In this document: piece after piece, positions 27,301-35,012 of the stretch
Layout of the letters: the number at the start of each line of letters is the position of its first letter
How positions within the stretch are numbered: the first letter of the stretch is position 1
NCBI RefSeq assembly: GCF_902497555.1
Contig: NZ_CABVGP010000001.1
Span: forward strand, 2,770,501 to 2,834,500
Length of the DNA stretch: 64,000 nucleotides
Origin: Amycolatopsis camponoti
Lineage (GTDB): Bacteria; Actinomycetota; Actinomycetes; Mycobacteriales; Pseudonocardiaceae
Direction: 5' to 3'
The notes under the pieces: model-generated
Told to the model about the DNA's origin: nothing
Databases searched by the model: none
What the model saw: the letters and a program-made list of their open reading frames with translations, nothing else
Made by a program: the position numbers and the translations under genes

Positions 27301-27460
27301 CGAACATCGGCACGCTCACCGGCCGGCCGGCGTAGGCCGCGAGCAGCGCCAGCATCGCCCGCAGCCGCGGGCCGCCGGGGTCGAGCGGGGTGCCCCCGCC
27401 CTCGACTTCGAACGGTCCCAGCACCCGGACCTCGATCCCCGGCGCCCGCCGATCCGCCAT
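24329..27460 (-). CDS. AfsR-like SARP regulator with NB-ARC and TPR domains
   Basis: 1043 residues from the ATG at 27460, preceded by GGAGGGCCGG. Order of domains: OmpR-type winged helix (about 8-95, VRVLGPFEVEGGG...RTVRTYVSRLRRALP), bacterial transcriptional activation domain (about 100-245), Pro/Ala linker, NB-ARC/STAND ATPase with Walker A CGTAGVGKTALAVRW (about 305-320) and VLVVLDNARDAAHVRPLLP, then about ten tetratricopeptide-type repeats to the C-terminus (GDRAGEARTLIALG... pattern). AfsR proteins couple signals to antibiotic or development genes. This one sits 19 kb from the biosynthetic cluster with unrelated genes between, so control of that cluster is not supported. Confidence 0.92.
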   Translation of the reverse strand: MADRRAPGIEVRVLGPFEVEGGGTPLDPGGPRLRAMLALLAAYAGRPVSVPMFVSQLWGPEPPPDAGRTVRTYVSRLRRALPALAGLISTRTPGYVLLEPETVDAVRFRRLARDGHAALADGAAEVARERLAAALGLWRGTPYAEFDGVAALEMERTRLTRERLDAVQDRIDADLAAGLGGELIAELTDLTAAHSGHERLWGQLMTALYRAGRQADALDAFRRARHELAEHAGVDPSPELTGIQRRVLAHDPRLLAAPRPAPAPARPAQLPPAVPGFTGRQGELAALDTATADPDTVAVLAVCGTAGVGKTALAVRWAHRVAARFPDGQLYVDLQGFDPGGVLAAEEVLLGFLTAFGITDRQPGTLAGQVALYRSLTAGKRVLVVLDNARDAAHVRPLLPAGAGNAVVVTSRDDLVGLVARDGARRVGLDVLDRDEAVELLRQLIDDRIAGPAELEDLAAHCARLPLALRVAAELVVRRGRVGLEDLADERRRLDLLEAGADAATAVRAVFSWSERHLPPAANRLFWLLGLHPGQDADGDAVAALAGVDAEGGRELLGVLESAHLVGASGPDRWKMHDLLRAFARERAHERLAGPERQSALGNLYEFYLSHALTAMDAVFPETVRWRGDDTGPARPSSTSAAAAKAWLDTERLTLVAITRTADGELAGYAVKLARAIDQYLSVGYHNADAFSVHRRALSAAERLGDPAGQARGLLELGRSHARSGAYGEADDHYRRALAVFRRLGDRAGEARTLIALGHNEGRARRHQEALAGYGRALTLSREIGDRGQEAVALASIGQVQHSLGRHEEAVSCFRQAAVIYEETGQRVGQGRILNDLGNVLQSHGRLPEAYDHHRRALLILHDIGDRAAESVAHTDLGRILSRWDRHTEALEHHHRALAVFREIGDPVGETEVLVNLGSAYERMSRYAEAGDAHQQAQALAAKLGDRRLECTALDGQGRVASATGRSTEALGYHDQALKHARAIEDREQEARSLDGMAAAHARAGAGPEAHRLWSAALRIYDDLRMPEAAEVRQRLHGTPAAD

Positions 27461-27763
27461 CCGGCCCTCCGCGCAGCCACGTTCCGCCGTGATGAGGAAG
27501 CACCGGCCCGGTCCGGGGATACGTCGCTGGTCCGAACGGAGCAAGCCGGCCACGTGAACCCGCGCCGGGCGGCGTCCGGCGGCCCGGTGATCGTAGCGGC
27601 AAGCCCGGATCGCGTTGGAGCGCATCGCAAACCGGGCCGGGGTTCGTTAGTCCACAATGGACTCCATGGGGTGGGTCCGGCTTCCGCGACGCTGTCGCGA
27701 AGTCGTGCGGAACCGGTGCGCGACGGTCGCGGCGGGCGCATGATCCGTTCCTAGCTTGGCGCC
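27461..27763. other. divergent intergenic region
   Basis: About 300 bp between the AfsR-like gene and the membrane protein at 27764. It contains the palindrome GTCCACAATGGAC (27650-27662) and the motif AGTCGTGCGGAACCG (27701-27715) that recurs upstream of the OmpR-type regulator. No gene is seen. Confidence 0.5.
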
Positions 27764-28843
27764 ATGACCACCTCGCTCGACCGCGGCCCCGCCCCGGTCA
27801 CCGTCCCGGCGAAGTCCCCACGGCGGCGCGTCACGGCGCTGTTCGCGCTCGCCGCCGGCGTCGCCGCGTACACCGGGTTCCGGCTCCCGGGGGAGTGGGC
27901 GGCGACGCTGCAGTCGGTCTCCCTGACCGGCGGGTTCCACCGGCGGTTCCTCGTCGGCACGCTGCTGTCCCCGTTCGGGCCCGGCTACCGGGTCCGCGCG
28001 GTCGCGAGCTTCCTCGTCCTCGCCGCGCTGCTGACGGCCGTCGCCATCGCGTTCTTCCGCGGCCGCACCGAAAGCCGGCGGCTGGTGGTCGTCGCCTGGC
28101 TGCTGCTGCCGACCGGCGGCTACCTGTTCCACGAGGTCGGCTACTTCGACCAGGTGCTGTACGTGCTGCTGTTCGCGGCGTTGTGGGCGTCGCACCGGAA
28201 CCGGCCGGTGGTCGCGAGCGCGCTCATGACGCTTTCGGTGGCGGTGCACGAAATCGCGCTGCTCACCGTGCTGCCGGTGTTCGGGTTCGCCTTGCTGCGC
28301 AAGGTCCCGTCACGGCGCGCTTGCGTGCTGCTGGCGCCCCCTGCGGTGGCCGGCCTGGTGATCCTCGCCCTGCCGCCGGCCGCCCCCGGCGCCGTCGACC
28401 AGCTCCGGAAGACCTTGTCCACCGCCGATTTCCCCTACCGCGCCGACGCGCTGAGCCTGTTCGACCGCACGCAGGCCCAGAGCTGGCAGCTGTACTCCGT
28501 CACGAACGTGCTGCTCTACCTGGTCCCGATCGCGATCCTGCTGGTCGGCGGCTTCCTGGTCCTGCACCGGCCGACGCTCGCGGCCGCGCTGCCCGCCGCC
28601 GCGATCGCCGCGCCGGCGCTGCTCGCGTTCGGCGGCTGGGACGACGCCCGCTGGGGTTTCCTGCTGGTGACCAACTTCGCGCTCGTGCTGTGGCTCTGCC
28701 TGGGCGGCCGCGAACTGAGCCTGTCCCGGGTGGGCGTGCTGTCCGCGCTCCTGCTGGTCCTCACGCACGTCCCGATGCCGTACTTCGACGGCTGCGCGCC
28801 GCGCGGGCTCACGCTGGTGACTCCCGTGGAAGACGCACGGTGA
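27764..28843 (+). CDS. polytopic integral membrane protein, unknown function
   Basis: 359 residues with about nine hydrophobic segments and loops carrying GGFHRRFLVGTLL, VGYFDQVLYVLLFA and AVHEIALLTVLPV. The pattern of many helices with conserved His/Asp/Arg in loops resembles lipid-linked-sugar glycosyltransferases or EpsG-like proteins, but I cannot assign a family. The 3' end overlaps the convergent histidine kinase gene by 35 bp. A promoter motif shared with the adjacent two-component system suggests control by it. Confidence 0.7.
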   Translation: MTTSLDRGPAPVTVPAKSPRRRVTALFALAAGVAAYTGFRLPGEWAATLQSVSLTGGFHRRFLVGTLLSPFGPGYRVRAVASFLVLAALLTAVAIAFFRGRTESRRLVVVAWLLLPTGGYLFHEVGYFDQVLYVLLFAALWASHRNRPVVASALMTLSVAVHEIALLTVLPVFGFALLRKVPSRRACVLLAPPAVAGLVILALPPAAPGAVDQLRKTLSTADFPYRADALSLFDRTQAQSWQLYSVTNVLLYLVPIAILLVGGFLVLHRPTLAAALPAAAIAAPALLAFGGWDDARWGFLLVTNFALVLWLCLGGRELSLSRVGVLSALLLVLTHVPMPYFDGCAPRGLTLVTPVEDAR

Positions 28844-30254
28844 AGACCGCGCCGTGGTCGTTGTGCACGGTGATCTCCCCGCCGTTGATCAGCGTGTTCT
28901 CCCGGGCGATCGACAGTCCCAGCCCGCTGCCTTCCGTCGCCCGCCGCGCCTGGTCGCCCCGGACGAACCGGTCGAACAGGATCGGCAGCAGCTCATCGGG
29001 GATTCCCGGGCCGGAGTCGGCCACCCGGATCGTCACGGCGTCGGCGGTTCCCGTCAGCGACACGGTGATCGGGGTCCGGCCGTGCCGGGTGGCGTTGACC
29101 AGCAGGTTGCCGACGACGGTGTGGACGCGGCGCGGGTCGGCGAAGACGGTCGTGTCGCCGGCGCTCGTGACCTCGACGGCGGCGTCCGGCACGCTCACCT
29201 CGATCGCGTCCTCGACCAGGGCGGGCAGGTCGACGAGCTCGGGGCGGAAGTCCGCCGAACCCGCGTCGAAGCGGGAGATCTCCAGCAGGTCCTCGACCAG
29301 CCGCGCCAGCCGCCGCGCCTGCGTGCCGAGCAGTTCGGCCGCGCGGGTCCGCGTCTCGGGGACGGCGCTGTCGAGCGTGTCGACCGTGGCGACCATCGAG
29401 GCGAGCGGGGTGCGCAGGTCGTGGGCGACATCGGCGACGAAGCGCCGCTGCTGCCGGTCCTTGGTGCGCAGGTCTTCGATCGACTCGCTGACCCGCCGGG
29501 CCATGACGTTGAACGACGCCGCGAGGTCGGCGAGCTCGTCCCGGCCCTGCACCGGGACCCGCACGTCGAAGGCGCCGTCCCCCAGCTCGCGGGCGGCGGA
29601 CGCGACCCGGCGCACCGGCCGCTGGATGTTCCAGGCGGCGAACACCGCGGCAGCGATCCCCAGCACCGTCACCCCGAGCGCGATGTACACCAGCTTCGTC
29701 CGCTGCGCGGCCAGGTCGAGGTCGAGCGGGGTGAGGTCGAAGAACTGGACGAGCCAGTAATCCGCGAAGTTCCCGCTGACCACCAGCAGCCGCCTGCCGG
29801 TCGCCGGGTCCTCGGTGATCGCCGTGAGCAGGTCCATCGTCTTGTCCGTGCGGACCAGGACCCGGTCGGCGACCGGGGCCACGATCCGTTCCCGGTCACC
29901 GACGCGGACCGGCACGGGATGCGGCCGGTACCAAAGATCGGTCGAGGCGTATTCCGTCAGGTCGGCCGAGCCGTCGGGACGCTTCGTGAACAGCGCCCAC
30001 TCCGCGGTCCGGCCGCTCATTTCCCGGCTGAAGCCGGTCAAGGTGGTCCGCCCCGCCAGCATCGCTTCGAGTCCTCGCCACGACTGCTCGAACAGGGCAC
30101 CGAACGACGTCTTCGCGGTGTAGGCGAAGCTGTCGACGGCGTCGTCTTCCTGGACCTTCGACGCCGTGAAGGCCATCACCGCGGTCGCCGTCACCGTGAC
30201 CAGCACGACCGCCGCCGTCACTTTCGTCCGCAGCCCGAACGACGGCCGCCTCAC
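28809..30254 (-). CDS. EnvZ/OmpR-type sensor histidine kinase
   Basis: 481 residues from the GTG at 30254, which overlaps the response regulator stop by 4 nt. A transmembrane helix at about 10-30 and another at about 178-200 flank a ~150-residue extracytoplasmic sensor. HAMP (about 202-255) has RPVRRVASAARELGDGAFDVRV. HisKA has the phospho-acceptor His in FVADVAHDLRTPLASM (about residue 275). HATPase_c has VVGNLLVNATRHG, RVADSGPGIPDELLPILFDRF and GSGLGLSIA. All catalytic motifs are intact. Signal unknown. Confidence 0.93.
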   Translation of the reverse strand: MRRPSFGLRTKVTAAVVLVTVTATAVMAFTASKVQEDDAVDSFAYTAKTSFGALFEQSWRGLEAMLAGRTTLTGFSREMSGRTAEWALFTKRPDGSADLTEYASTDLWYRPHPVPVRVGDRERIVAPVADRVLVRTDKTMDLLTAITEDPATGRRLLVVSGNFADYWLVQFFDLTPLDLDLAAQRTKLVYIALGVTVLGIAAAVFAAWNIQRPVRRVASAARELGDGAFDVRVPVQGRDELADLAASFNVMARRVSESIEDLRTKDRQQRRFVADVAHDLRTPLASMVATVDTLDSAVPETRTRAAELLGTQARRLARLVEDLLEISRFDAGSADFRPELVDLPALVEDAIEVSVPDAAVEVTSAGDTTVFADPRRVHTVVGNLLVNATRHGRTPITVSLTGTADAVTIRVADSGPGIPDELLPILFDRFVRGDQARRATEGSGLGLSIARENTLINGGEITVHNDHGAVFTVRLPRESPA

Positions 30255-30940
30255 GGGCCCACCAGCCGGTAGCCGAGCCCGCGCACCGTCTTCAGCACAA
30301 CGGGATTCGCCGCGTCGTCCTCGATCTTGGCCCGCAGCCGCGCGACCGCCGCGTCCACGATCCGCGAGTCGCCGACGTAGCCGTAGTCCCAGACCCGTTT
30401 CAGGAGCGTCTGCCTGCTCAGCACCTGGTTGGGGTGTTCGGCGAACTCGACGAGGAGCCGGATCTCGGTGGCGGTGAGCGCCAGCTCGACGCCGTCGCGG
30501 GTCACGCTCATCGCGCCCGCGTCGATCTCCAGCCGTCCGACGCGCAGCAGGCCGGCCGACGGTCCGTGCGCGGTGACCGCCCGCCGTCCGATCGCCTTGA
30601 TCCGCGCGTCGAGCACCCGCGGTTCGGCCGGTTTCACCACGTAGTCGTCGGCGCCGCATTCCAGCCCGGCGACGATGTCGATCGGATCGCCGCGCGCGGT
30701 CAGCAGCACCAGCGGCAGGCGGCTGCGGGCGCGGATCCGGCGGCAGACCTCGAAGCCGTCCATGCCGGGGAGCATCACGTCGAGCAGCACGACCTCGAGG
30801 TCGAGCCGGTCGGTGAACAACGCCTCCAGGGCCCGCTCCCCGGTCGGCGCCACGACGACGTCGTGCCCGAGCGCCTTCAAGGCGAGGGTGAGCGCTTCGG
30901 CCAGGACAGCGTCGTCTTCGACGAGCAGGATGCGCGACAT
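30251..30940 (-). CDS. OmpR-family response regulator
   Basis: 229 residues from the ATG at 30940 with GGGAGGACC in front. The receiver has LLVEDDAVLAE, the phospho-acceptor Asp in VVLLDVMLPGMDG (about residue 54), LLTARG and DDYVVKPAEP. The C-terminal winged helix (about 130-229) has LTATEIRLLVEFAEHPNQVLSR and RIVDAAVARLRAKIEDD. It forms an operon with the kinase. Its upstream region carries a motif also found before the membrane protein at 27764. Confidence 0.93.
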   Translation of the reverse strand: MSRILLVEDDAVLAEALTLALKALGHDVVVAPTGERALEALFTDRLDLEVVLLDVMLPGMDGFEVCRRIRARSRLPLVLLTARGDPIDIVAGLECGADDYVVKPAEPRVLDARIKAIGRRAVTAHGPSAGLLRVGRLEIDAGAMSVTRDGVELALTATEIRLLVEFAEHPNQVLSRQTLLKRVWDYGYVGDSRIVDAAVARLRAKIEDDAANPVVLKTVRGLGYRLVGP

Positions 30941-31184
30941 GGTCCTCCCGTGATCGACATGCGTGCCGATCGTAGGGGTGGGCTGTCGCGCTCGTCGTGA
31001 GTCGTGCCGAACCGTCGCGAACCCGTGCGGTCTCGTCACACGGCCCGGCGGGCACGACACCGGCGCGGGTCGTTCGTCACGGTCACCAGCGGGTGAGGCC
31101 CTTCACACGAACGGGACCGTGACGATCCCGGTGAGCGTGGGTCCTCTGTGGCGTAACCGTTCGTCACGACATCGGAGGAACACC

Positions 31185-31637
31185 ATGGCCGAAACGACAA
31201 CGAAGGCTCCCGTCGCCGCCGCGGCGAAGGAGGGTGGCGCTTTGGTCACGAGCCAGGGCTCGACGACGATCGCCGACACCGTGGTGCAGAAGATCGCCGG
31301 GCTGGCCACTCGTGAGGTGCCGGGGGTGCACGCGCTCGGCGGTGGGGCCGCTCGCGCGTTTTCGGCGATCCGCGAGCGCATCCCGGGTGCCACGGCCTCG
31401 GCCGGGCAGGGCGTGTCGGTGGAGGTCGGCGAGAAGCAGGCCGCCGTGGACCTGCAGATCGTCGTGGAGTACGGCGTCTCGATCGCCGATGTGTCCCGCG
31501 CGGTGCGGCGCAACGTGATCACCGGCGTGGAGCAGATGACCGGCCTGGAGGTCGTCGAGGTCAACATCGGCGTCGGCGACCTGCACCTGCCCGACGAGGA
31601 CGACACCGCGGGCACGGACACCGGCCGGGTGCAGTGA
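31185..31637 (+). CDS. Asp23/Gls24-family envelope stress protein (first copy)
   Basis: 150 residues. The Asp23 domain covers about 20-140, with TTIADTVVQKIAGLATREVPGVHALGG, a VSVEVGEKQAAVDLQIVVEYGVSI strand pair and RAVRRNVITGVEQMTGLEVVEVNI. ATG at 31185 after GGAGGAACACC. It starts a six-gene operon in which every junction overlaps. In Staphylococcus Asp23 is held at the membrane by AmaP, and an AmaP-like gene ends this operon. Confidence 0.9.
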   Translation: MAETTTKAPVAAAAKEGGALVTSQGSTTIADTVVQKIAGLATREVPGVHALGGGAARAFSAIRERIPGATASAGQGVSVEVGEKQAAVDLQIVVEYGVSIADVSRAVRRNVITGVEQMTGLEVVEVNIGVGDLHLPDEDDTAGTDTGRVQ

Positions 31638-31924
31638 CGCCGGACGCGGCCACGATCGCCGAGGCGGTGGCGGGCCTGCCCGAGGTGGCGGGCCCGCACG
31701 CCGGCCGGATCGGGGAGATCGCCACGCTGCTGCCCGGCCGGCGCGTCGCCGGGGTCAGGATCGCCGACGACGCCGTCACGATCGGGGTCGTCCTCCGGTA
31801 CCCGGCCAGTGTCGCGGCGGCGGCCGCCGCCGTTCGCGCGGCGGCCGGCCCGCTCGACCGGCCCGTGCGGATCTTCGTCGGCGACGTCGCCGAACCACCC
31901 ACTTCTCGAAGGAGGTTTCCATGA
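31634..31924 (+). CDS. small Asp23-operon protein
   Basis: 96 residues, GTG start overlapping the previous stop by 4 nt. Contains ATLLPGRRVAGVRIADDAVTIGVV and a C-terminal VRIFVGDVAEPP. It resembles short Asp23-like or accessory proteins found at this position in actinobacterial operons. It is soluble, without a membrane segment. The function is inferred only from the operon. Confidence 0.68.
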   Translation: MTPDAATIAEAVAGLPEVAGPHAGRIGEIATLLPGRRVAGVRIADDAVTIGVVLRYPASVAAAAAAVRAAAGPLDRPVRIFVGDVAEPPTSRRRFP

Positions 31925-32097
31925 CTGCCACTCAGACAGGACTGCTGACCGGTCTCGCGCTCGGGCTCGCCGTGGCGTTCGGCGGCTTCGGCGCGTTCCT
32001 GGCCGTCTTCGTGCTCGGCGCCCTCGGGCTGCTGGCCGGCCGGGTCCTCGACGGCAAGCTCGACGTGTCGCAGCTGCTCGGCCGGGACCGGGGGTGA
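31921..32097 (+). CDS. small DUF2273-like membrane protein
   Basis: 58 residues, MTATQTGLLTGLALGLAVAF then GGFGAFLAVFVLGALGLLAGRVLDGKLDVSQLLG. Two tightly spaced transmembrane helices and a short amphipathic tail are like DUF2273 proteins, which neighbour Asp23/AmaP genes. ATG overlaps the previous stop by 4 nt; the preceding AGGAGGTTTCC is a near-perfect ribosome site. Both ends overlap their neighbours, which supports it as a real gene despite its size. Confidence 0.8.
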   Translation: MTATQTGLLTGLALGLAVAFGGFGAFLAVFVLGALGLLAGRVLDGKLDVSQLLGRDRG

Positions 32098-32477
32098 CCG
32101 GCGTGACCGCGTCGATCCCGGTCGAGGACCGGGGCGAGCTGGTCGTGGCCGCGCGGGTCGTCGAACGGATCGCCGCCCACGCCGCGGGCGAGCTCACCGA
32201 CGTCGGCGGCGCGGCCGGCCGGGTGCTGGGGATCGCGGTGGGCGGCGAGGACGCCGACCGGTCGGTGAAGGTGGCGGCCGAGGTCGACGGCGACACCGTC
32301 CGGCTGGCCGCCCGCCTGTCGATCACCTACCCGGCTTCGGTCACCCGCACCACCGAACGGGCCCGCGCGCACCTGCGCGACCGCGTGACCGAACTGACCG
32401 GCCTCGCCGTGCAGCGGGTGGACATCACCGTCACCGCGCTGCACGCGCCGGCCCGCGAACCGAGGAGGGTGCTGTGA
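32094..32477 (+). CDS. Asp23/Gls24-family protein (second copy)
   Basis: 127 residues from the GTG at 32094, which overlaps the previous stop by 4 nt (a GTG at 32103 is the alternative). Asp23-like segments: VVAARVVERIAAHAAGELTDVGG, VKVAAEVDGDTVRLAARLSITYPASV and LRDRVTELTGLAVQRVDITVTAL. Probably forms mixed assemblies with the first Asp23 protein at the membrane. Confidence 0.82.
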   Translation: MTGVTASIPVEDRGELVVAARVVERIAAHAAGELTDVGGAAGRVLGIAVGGEDADRSVKVAAEVDGDTVRLAARLSITYPASVTRTTERARAHLRDRVTELTGLAVQRVDITVTALHAPAREPRRVL

Positions 32478-33001
32478 AACGACGTCCGCGCCGGAGCGTT
32501 CCGGCCACGCTGGCCGCGCTGGTGCTGACCGCGGCCGGCGCGCTGGCCGCGATCGTGGCCGTGCAGACGATCCTCGGCGAGCGCGCCTGGCTGGACTACG
32601 GTGCCGTCGCCCGCCGGCTGAACACCTTGCGCTGGGCCGACTTCCCCGTCGTCGCCGCGGGCGGGGTCCTGGCCGTCGTCGGCCTGCTGCTGCTGGCCGC
32701 CGCGCTGATCCCGGGCACGCTGGTGGTGCTGCCGCTGCGCGGCGAACCGGATTCCGGGGCGTCGCGCCGGAGCTTCCGCGCCACGCTGCGAGCGGCGGCG
32801 GCCCGGGTGGACGGCGTCGACAAGGTCGGCCTCAAGCTCGGGCGCCGCGGCGTCCGCGTGCGCGTCACCACACACCGGACCCGGCCCGACGGCCTCGCCG
32901 ACTCCGTCCGCGCCGCGGTCGCCGCCCGGATCGACCGCGTCGACCCGGCTCGCCGTCCGGCCGTCAAGGTCCGCCTCCGCACCTCCAGGAGCACCTCGTG
33001 A
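32474..33001 (+). CDS. DUF6286-type membrane protein of the Asp23 operon
   Basis: 175 residues. Two transmembrane helices (about 10-30 and 58-80) are followed by a ~90-residue soluble domain with SRRSFRATLRAAAARVDGV and VKVRLRTSRS. I recognise the layout as the DUF6286 protein found beside actinobacterial Asp23 genes. Overlaps both neighbours by 4 nt. Likely a membrane platform component. Confidence 0.78.
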   Translation: MKRRPRRSVPATLAALVLTAAGALAAIVAVQTILGERAWLDYGAVARRLNTLRWADFPVVAAGGVLAVVGLLLLAAALIPGTLVVLPLRGEPDSGASRRSFRATLRAAAARVDGVDKVGLKLGRRGVRVRVTTHRTRPDGLADSVRAAVAARIDRVDPARRPAVKVRLRTSRSTS

Positions 33002-33561
33002 ACCGTCCCGCCCGGCTCAACCGCACCCTGATCGCCGTCCTCGGCCTGCTGCTCATGGCGGCCGGCGCGCTGCCGGCCGCGATCCGCTTCCACTGGCTGC
33101 CCGCGCTCGGCGCCGACCGGCCCCTGGTCCCCGGCACCGCACTGCCGCCGGCGTGGGTGCTGTACGCGGCCGCGGCCGCCGGGATCGTCCTCGCCCTCGC
33201 CGGTCTGCGCTGGCTGGCCGCCCAGCTGGTCCGCAAGCCGCGCGGCCACGTCTGGCGCTTCGACGACAGCCCGGACGACGGCACCACCGAGCTGGCGGCC
33301 GGGGCCGCCGTCGTCCCGTTCGTCGAGGAGCTGCGTGGCTACCCCGGCGTGCACCACGCCACCGCGACCCTCGCCGGCACCCGGCAGGCCCCGGTCCTCG
33401 AGGTCGTCGTGTCGGTCGAGCAGGACGGCGACCCCACGGGGATCCGCGGCCGCATCCACGCCGAGGGAGTCCCGCGGCTGTGCCAGGCGCTCGACCTCGA
33501 CAGCCTGGCCACCCGCATCGAACTCCGGTTCACCACCACGAGCGGATCCCGCGTCGGCTGA
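32998..33561 (+). CDS. amaP: AmaP-like alkaline shock membrane anchor protein
   Basis: 187 residues. Two transmembrane helices (about 8-30 and 56-80) with the AmaP-like N-terminus LNRTLIAVLGLLLMAAGALPAA are followed by a cytoplasmic domain containing EELRGYPGVHHATATLAGT. In Staphylococcus AmaP anchors Asp23 at the inner membrane. Last gene of the six-gene coupled operon; it ends 12 bp before the convergent SGNH hydrolase gene. Confidence 0.8.
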   Translation: MNRPARLNRTLIAVLGLLLMAAGALPAAIRFHWLPALGADRPLVPGTALPPAWVLYAAAAAGIVLALAGLRWLAAQLVRKPRGHVWRFDDSPDDGTTELAAGAAVVPFVEELRGYPGVHHATATLAGTRQAPVLEVVVSVEQDGDPTGIRGRIHAEGVPRLCQALDLDSLATRIELRFTTTSGSRVG

Positions 33562-33573
33562 CCGGTGGGTGGC

Positions 33574-34257
33574 TCAGTCCGGTTCCCCACGACCCGCGAC
33601 GGCGCGCACCGGGGGTTCGAAGAGTCCCGCGATCCGGGTGTAGCCGACGTCGTTGGGGTGGAACCAGTCGGCGGCGAGGCTGCCGCGCAGTGGCCCCAGC
33701 GCTCCGCCGCGCAGGTCCGCGATGCGGACGTCGCCTCGGGCGGCCGCCGTGTCGACGAGTTCGTTGACCGCCCGTGCTTCCGGGTTGCCCTGCGGCAACG
33801 TGGCGACCACCGAACGCCCGGCGGGGAGCCGGTCGAGCAGCTCGGCGAACCGGTCCGGGGCACCGCGGCGGCGGGCGGGGGTCAGCATGTCGTTGGCGCC
33901 CACCAGGACCGTCACCAGTGCCGGTGGCGAAGGCAGCGCGAGCATCCGGGGCAGCTGGTCGTCGAGGACGTCGGCGATCCGGGCGCCGGAGGCCGACAGG
34001 TTGACCACCGCGAACCGCTCGCCGAGGCGGGCGTTCAGGCGCGGGACCCAGCCGCCGCCGACGTCTTCGGCGCCGATGCCCTGCGTCATCGAGTCGCCGA
34101 GGGCGACCCACCGCGGCCGGCCCGAGCCGAGCGCGGCGCGGTTGGCCTCCGTCCAGGCCCGGGCGAACGGTTCCTTCTGCGCGCGCACCCGGCCGATCCC
34201 GGGGACGACTGCGGAGGCCACGTCGAGCAGGCGGCCCGACCAAGTGCGACTCGGCAC
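33574..34257 (-). CDS. SGNH/GDSL-family hydrolase
   Basis: 227 residues from the GTG at 34257 with GGAAGGAGCGTGC in front. The nucleophile block is WVALGDSMTQGIGAED (Ser about residue 55). The oxyanion Asn/Gly are in ASGARIADV and VTVLVGANDML, and the catalytic Asp/His are in DWFHPNDVGY near the C-terminus. No signal peptide, so it is probably an intracellular esterase or lipase. Substrate unknown. Confidence 0.88.
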   Translation of the reverse strand: MPSRTWSGRLLDVASAVVPGIGRVRAQKEPFARAWTEANRAALGSGRPRWVALGDSMTQGIGAEDVGGGWVPRLNARLGERFAVVNLSASGARIADVLDDQLPRMLALPSPPALVTVLVGANDMLTPARRRGAPDRFAELLDRLPAGRSVVATLPQGNPEARAVNELVDTAAARGDVRIADLRGGALGPLRGSLAADWFHPNDVGYTRIAGLFEPPVRAVAGRGEPD

Positions 34258-34322
34258 GCACGCTCCTTCCGATCGGCGTCCACGGGTATTCGCCGCCGGC
34301 CGGGCCGTGGATGGGACGGAAG

Positions 34323-34805
34323 TCAGCCGAGTGCGCGGATCCGGGCGAGGAGGTTCGCGGTCGTCGTCCCGCACAGCTCCGCCAGCTGCCGCAGGGCCGG
34401 GGCGTCCAGGTGCACCTCGTGCGGGACACCGGTCGTGTCGTCGCACTCGGCGAGCTTGCCCTCGGCCCAGCGGCGGAACGGCGCCAGGTCCTGGTGCGGG
34501 GCCCGGACGACGCGCCGCAGGTCGACCCGGACGCCCTGGGCCTCCGTCGTGCCGAACGTCCCGAAGTAGCGCCGGCCGACGCGGGCCAGCAGCGCTTCGG
34601 GCGTCTCGTCCAGTGCCAGGCACAGTTCCACGAGGCGGACGACCGAGCACTGCCGGGTACCCAGCTCGTAGGTGGCGAGCGTCTGCAGCGAAAGGTCGCT
34701 GTGCAGCCGGTGGTTGAGGTCGCGGCGCGTCAGGCCGCGCTCCTCGCGCAGCCGGCGCAGCTCCTCGCCGAGCATGCGCTGGTAGGCACCGGCATCCAGC
34801 TGCAC
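34323..34805 (-). CDS. XRE-like helix-turn-helix regulator
   Basis: 160 residues, GTG start at 34805 after GGAGAGGAGCGAAG. N-terminal HTH (about 10-70): GEELRRLREERGLTRRDLNHRL and LSLQTLATYELGTRQCSVVRL. The C-terminal ~85 residues (FGTFGTTEAQGVRVDLRRVVRAP... LDAPALRQLAELCGTTTANLLARIRAL) look like a small actinomycete-specific regulatory domain. The targets are unknown; the divergent neighbour is the degenerate GGDEF-EAL gene. Confidence 0.82.
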   Translation of the reverse strand: MQLDAGAYQRMLGEELRRLREERGLTRRDLNHRLHSDLSLQTLATYELGTRQCSVVRLVELCLALDETPEALLARVGRRYFGTFGTTEAQGVRVDLRRVVRAPHQDLAPFRRWAEGKLAECDDTTGVPHEVHLDAPALRQLAELCGTTTANLLARIRALG

Positions 34806-35012
34806 CTTCGCTCCTCTCCTCGCGCGGCCGCCGCGGCGGGGCGCACGGACACATTAGCCTTGCCCCTATCCTGGATCCACGCCGAGCGACGGCCGGTGGA
34901 GGAGTGGCACGCCCGCGGGCCGACCCCGTAGATTGGCCCCGGCCCGGAACCGGTGTGCGGACGCCGCCGGGGAGCGCACGGGACTAGCACCGGACTAGGA
35001 GGTGTCTGACGG

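Noticed and set aside
24329..27460. AfsR-like regulator as the pathway-specific activator of the PBD cluster
   Set aside because: It lies 19 kb away behind many unrelated transcription units; nothing in the sequence links it to the cluster.
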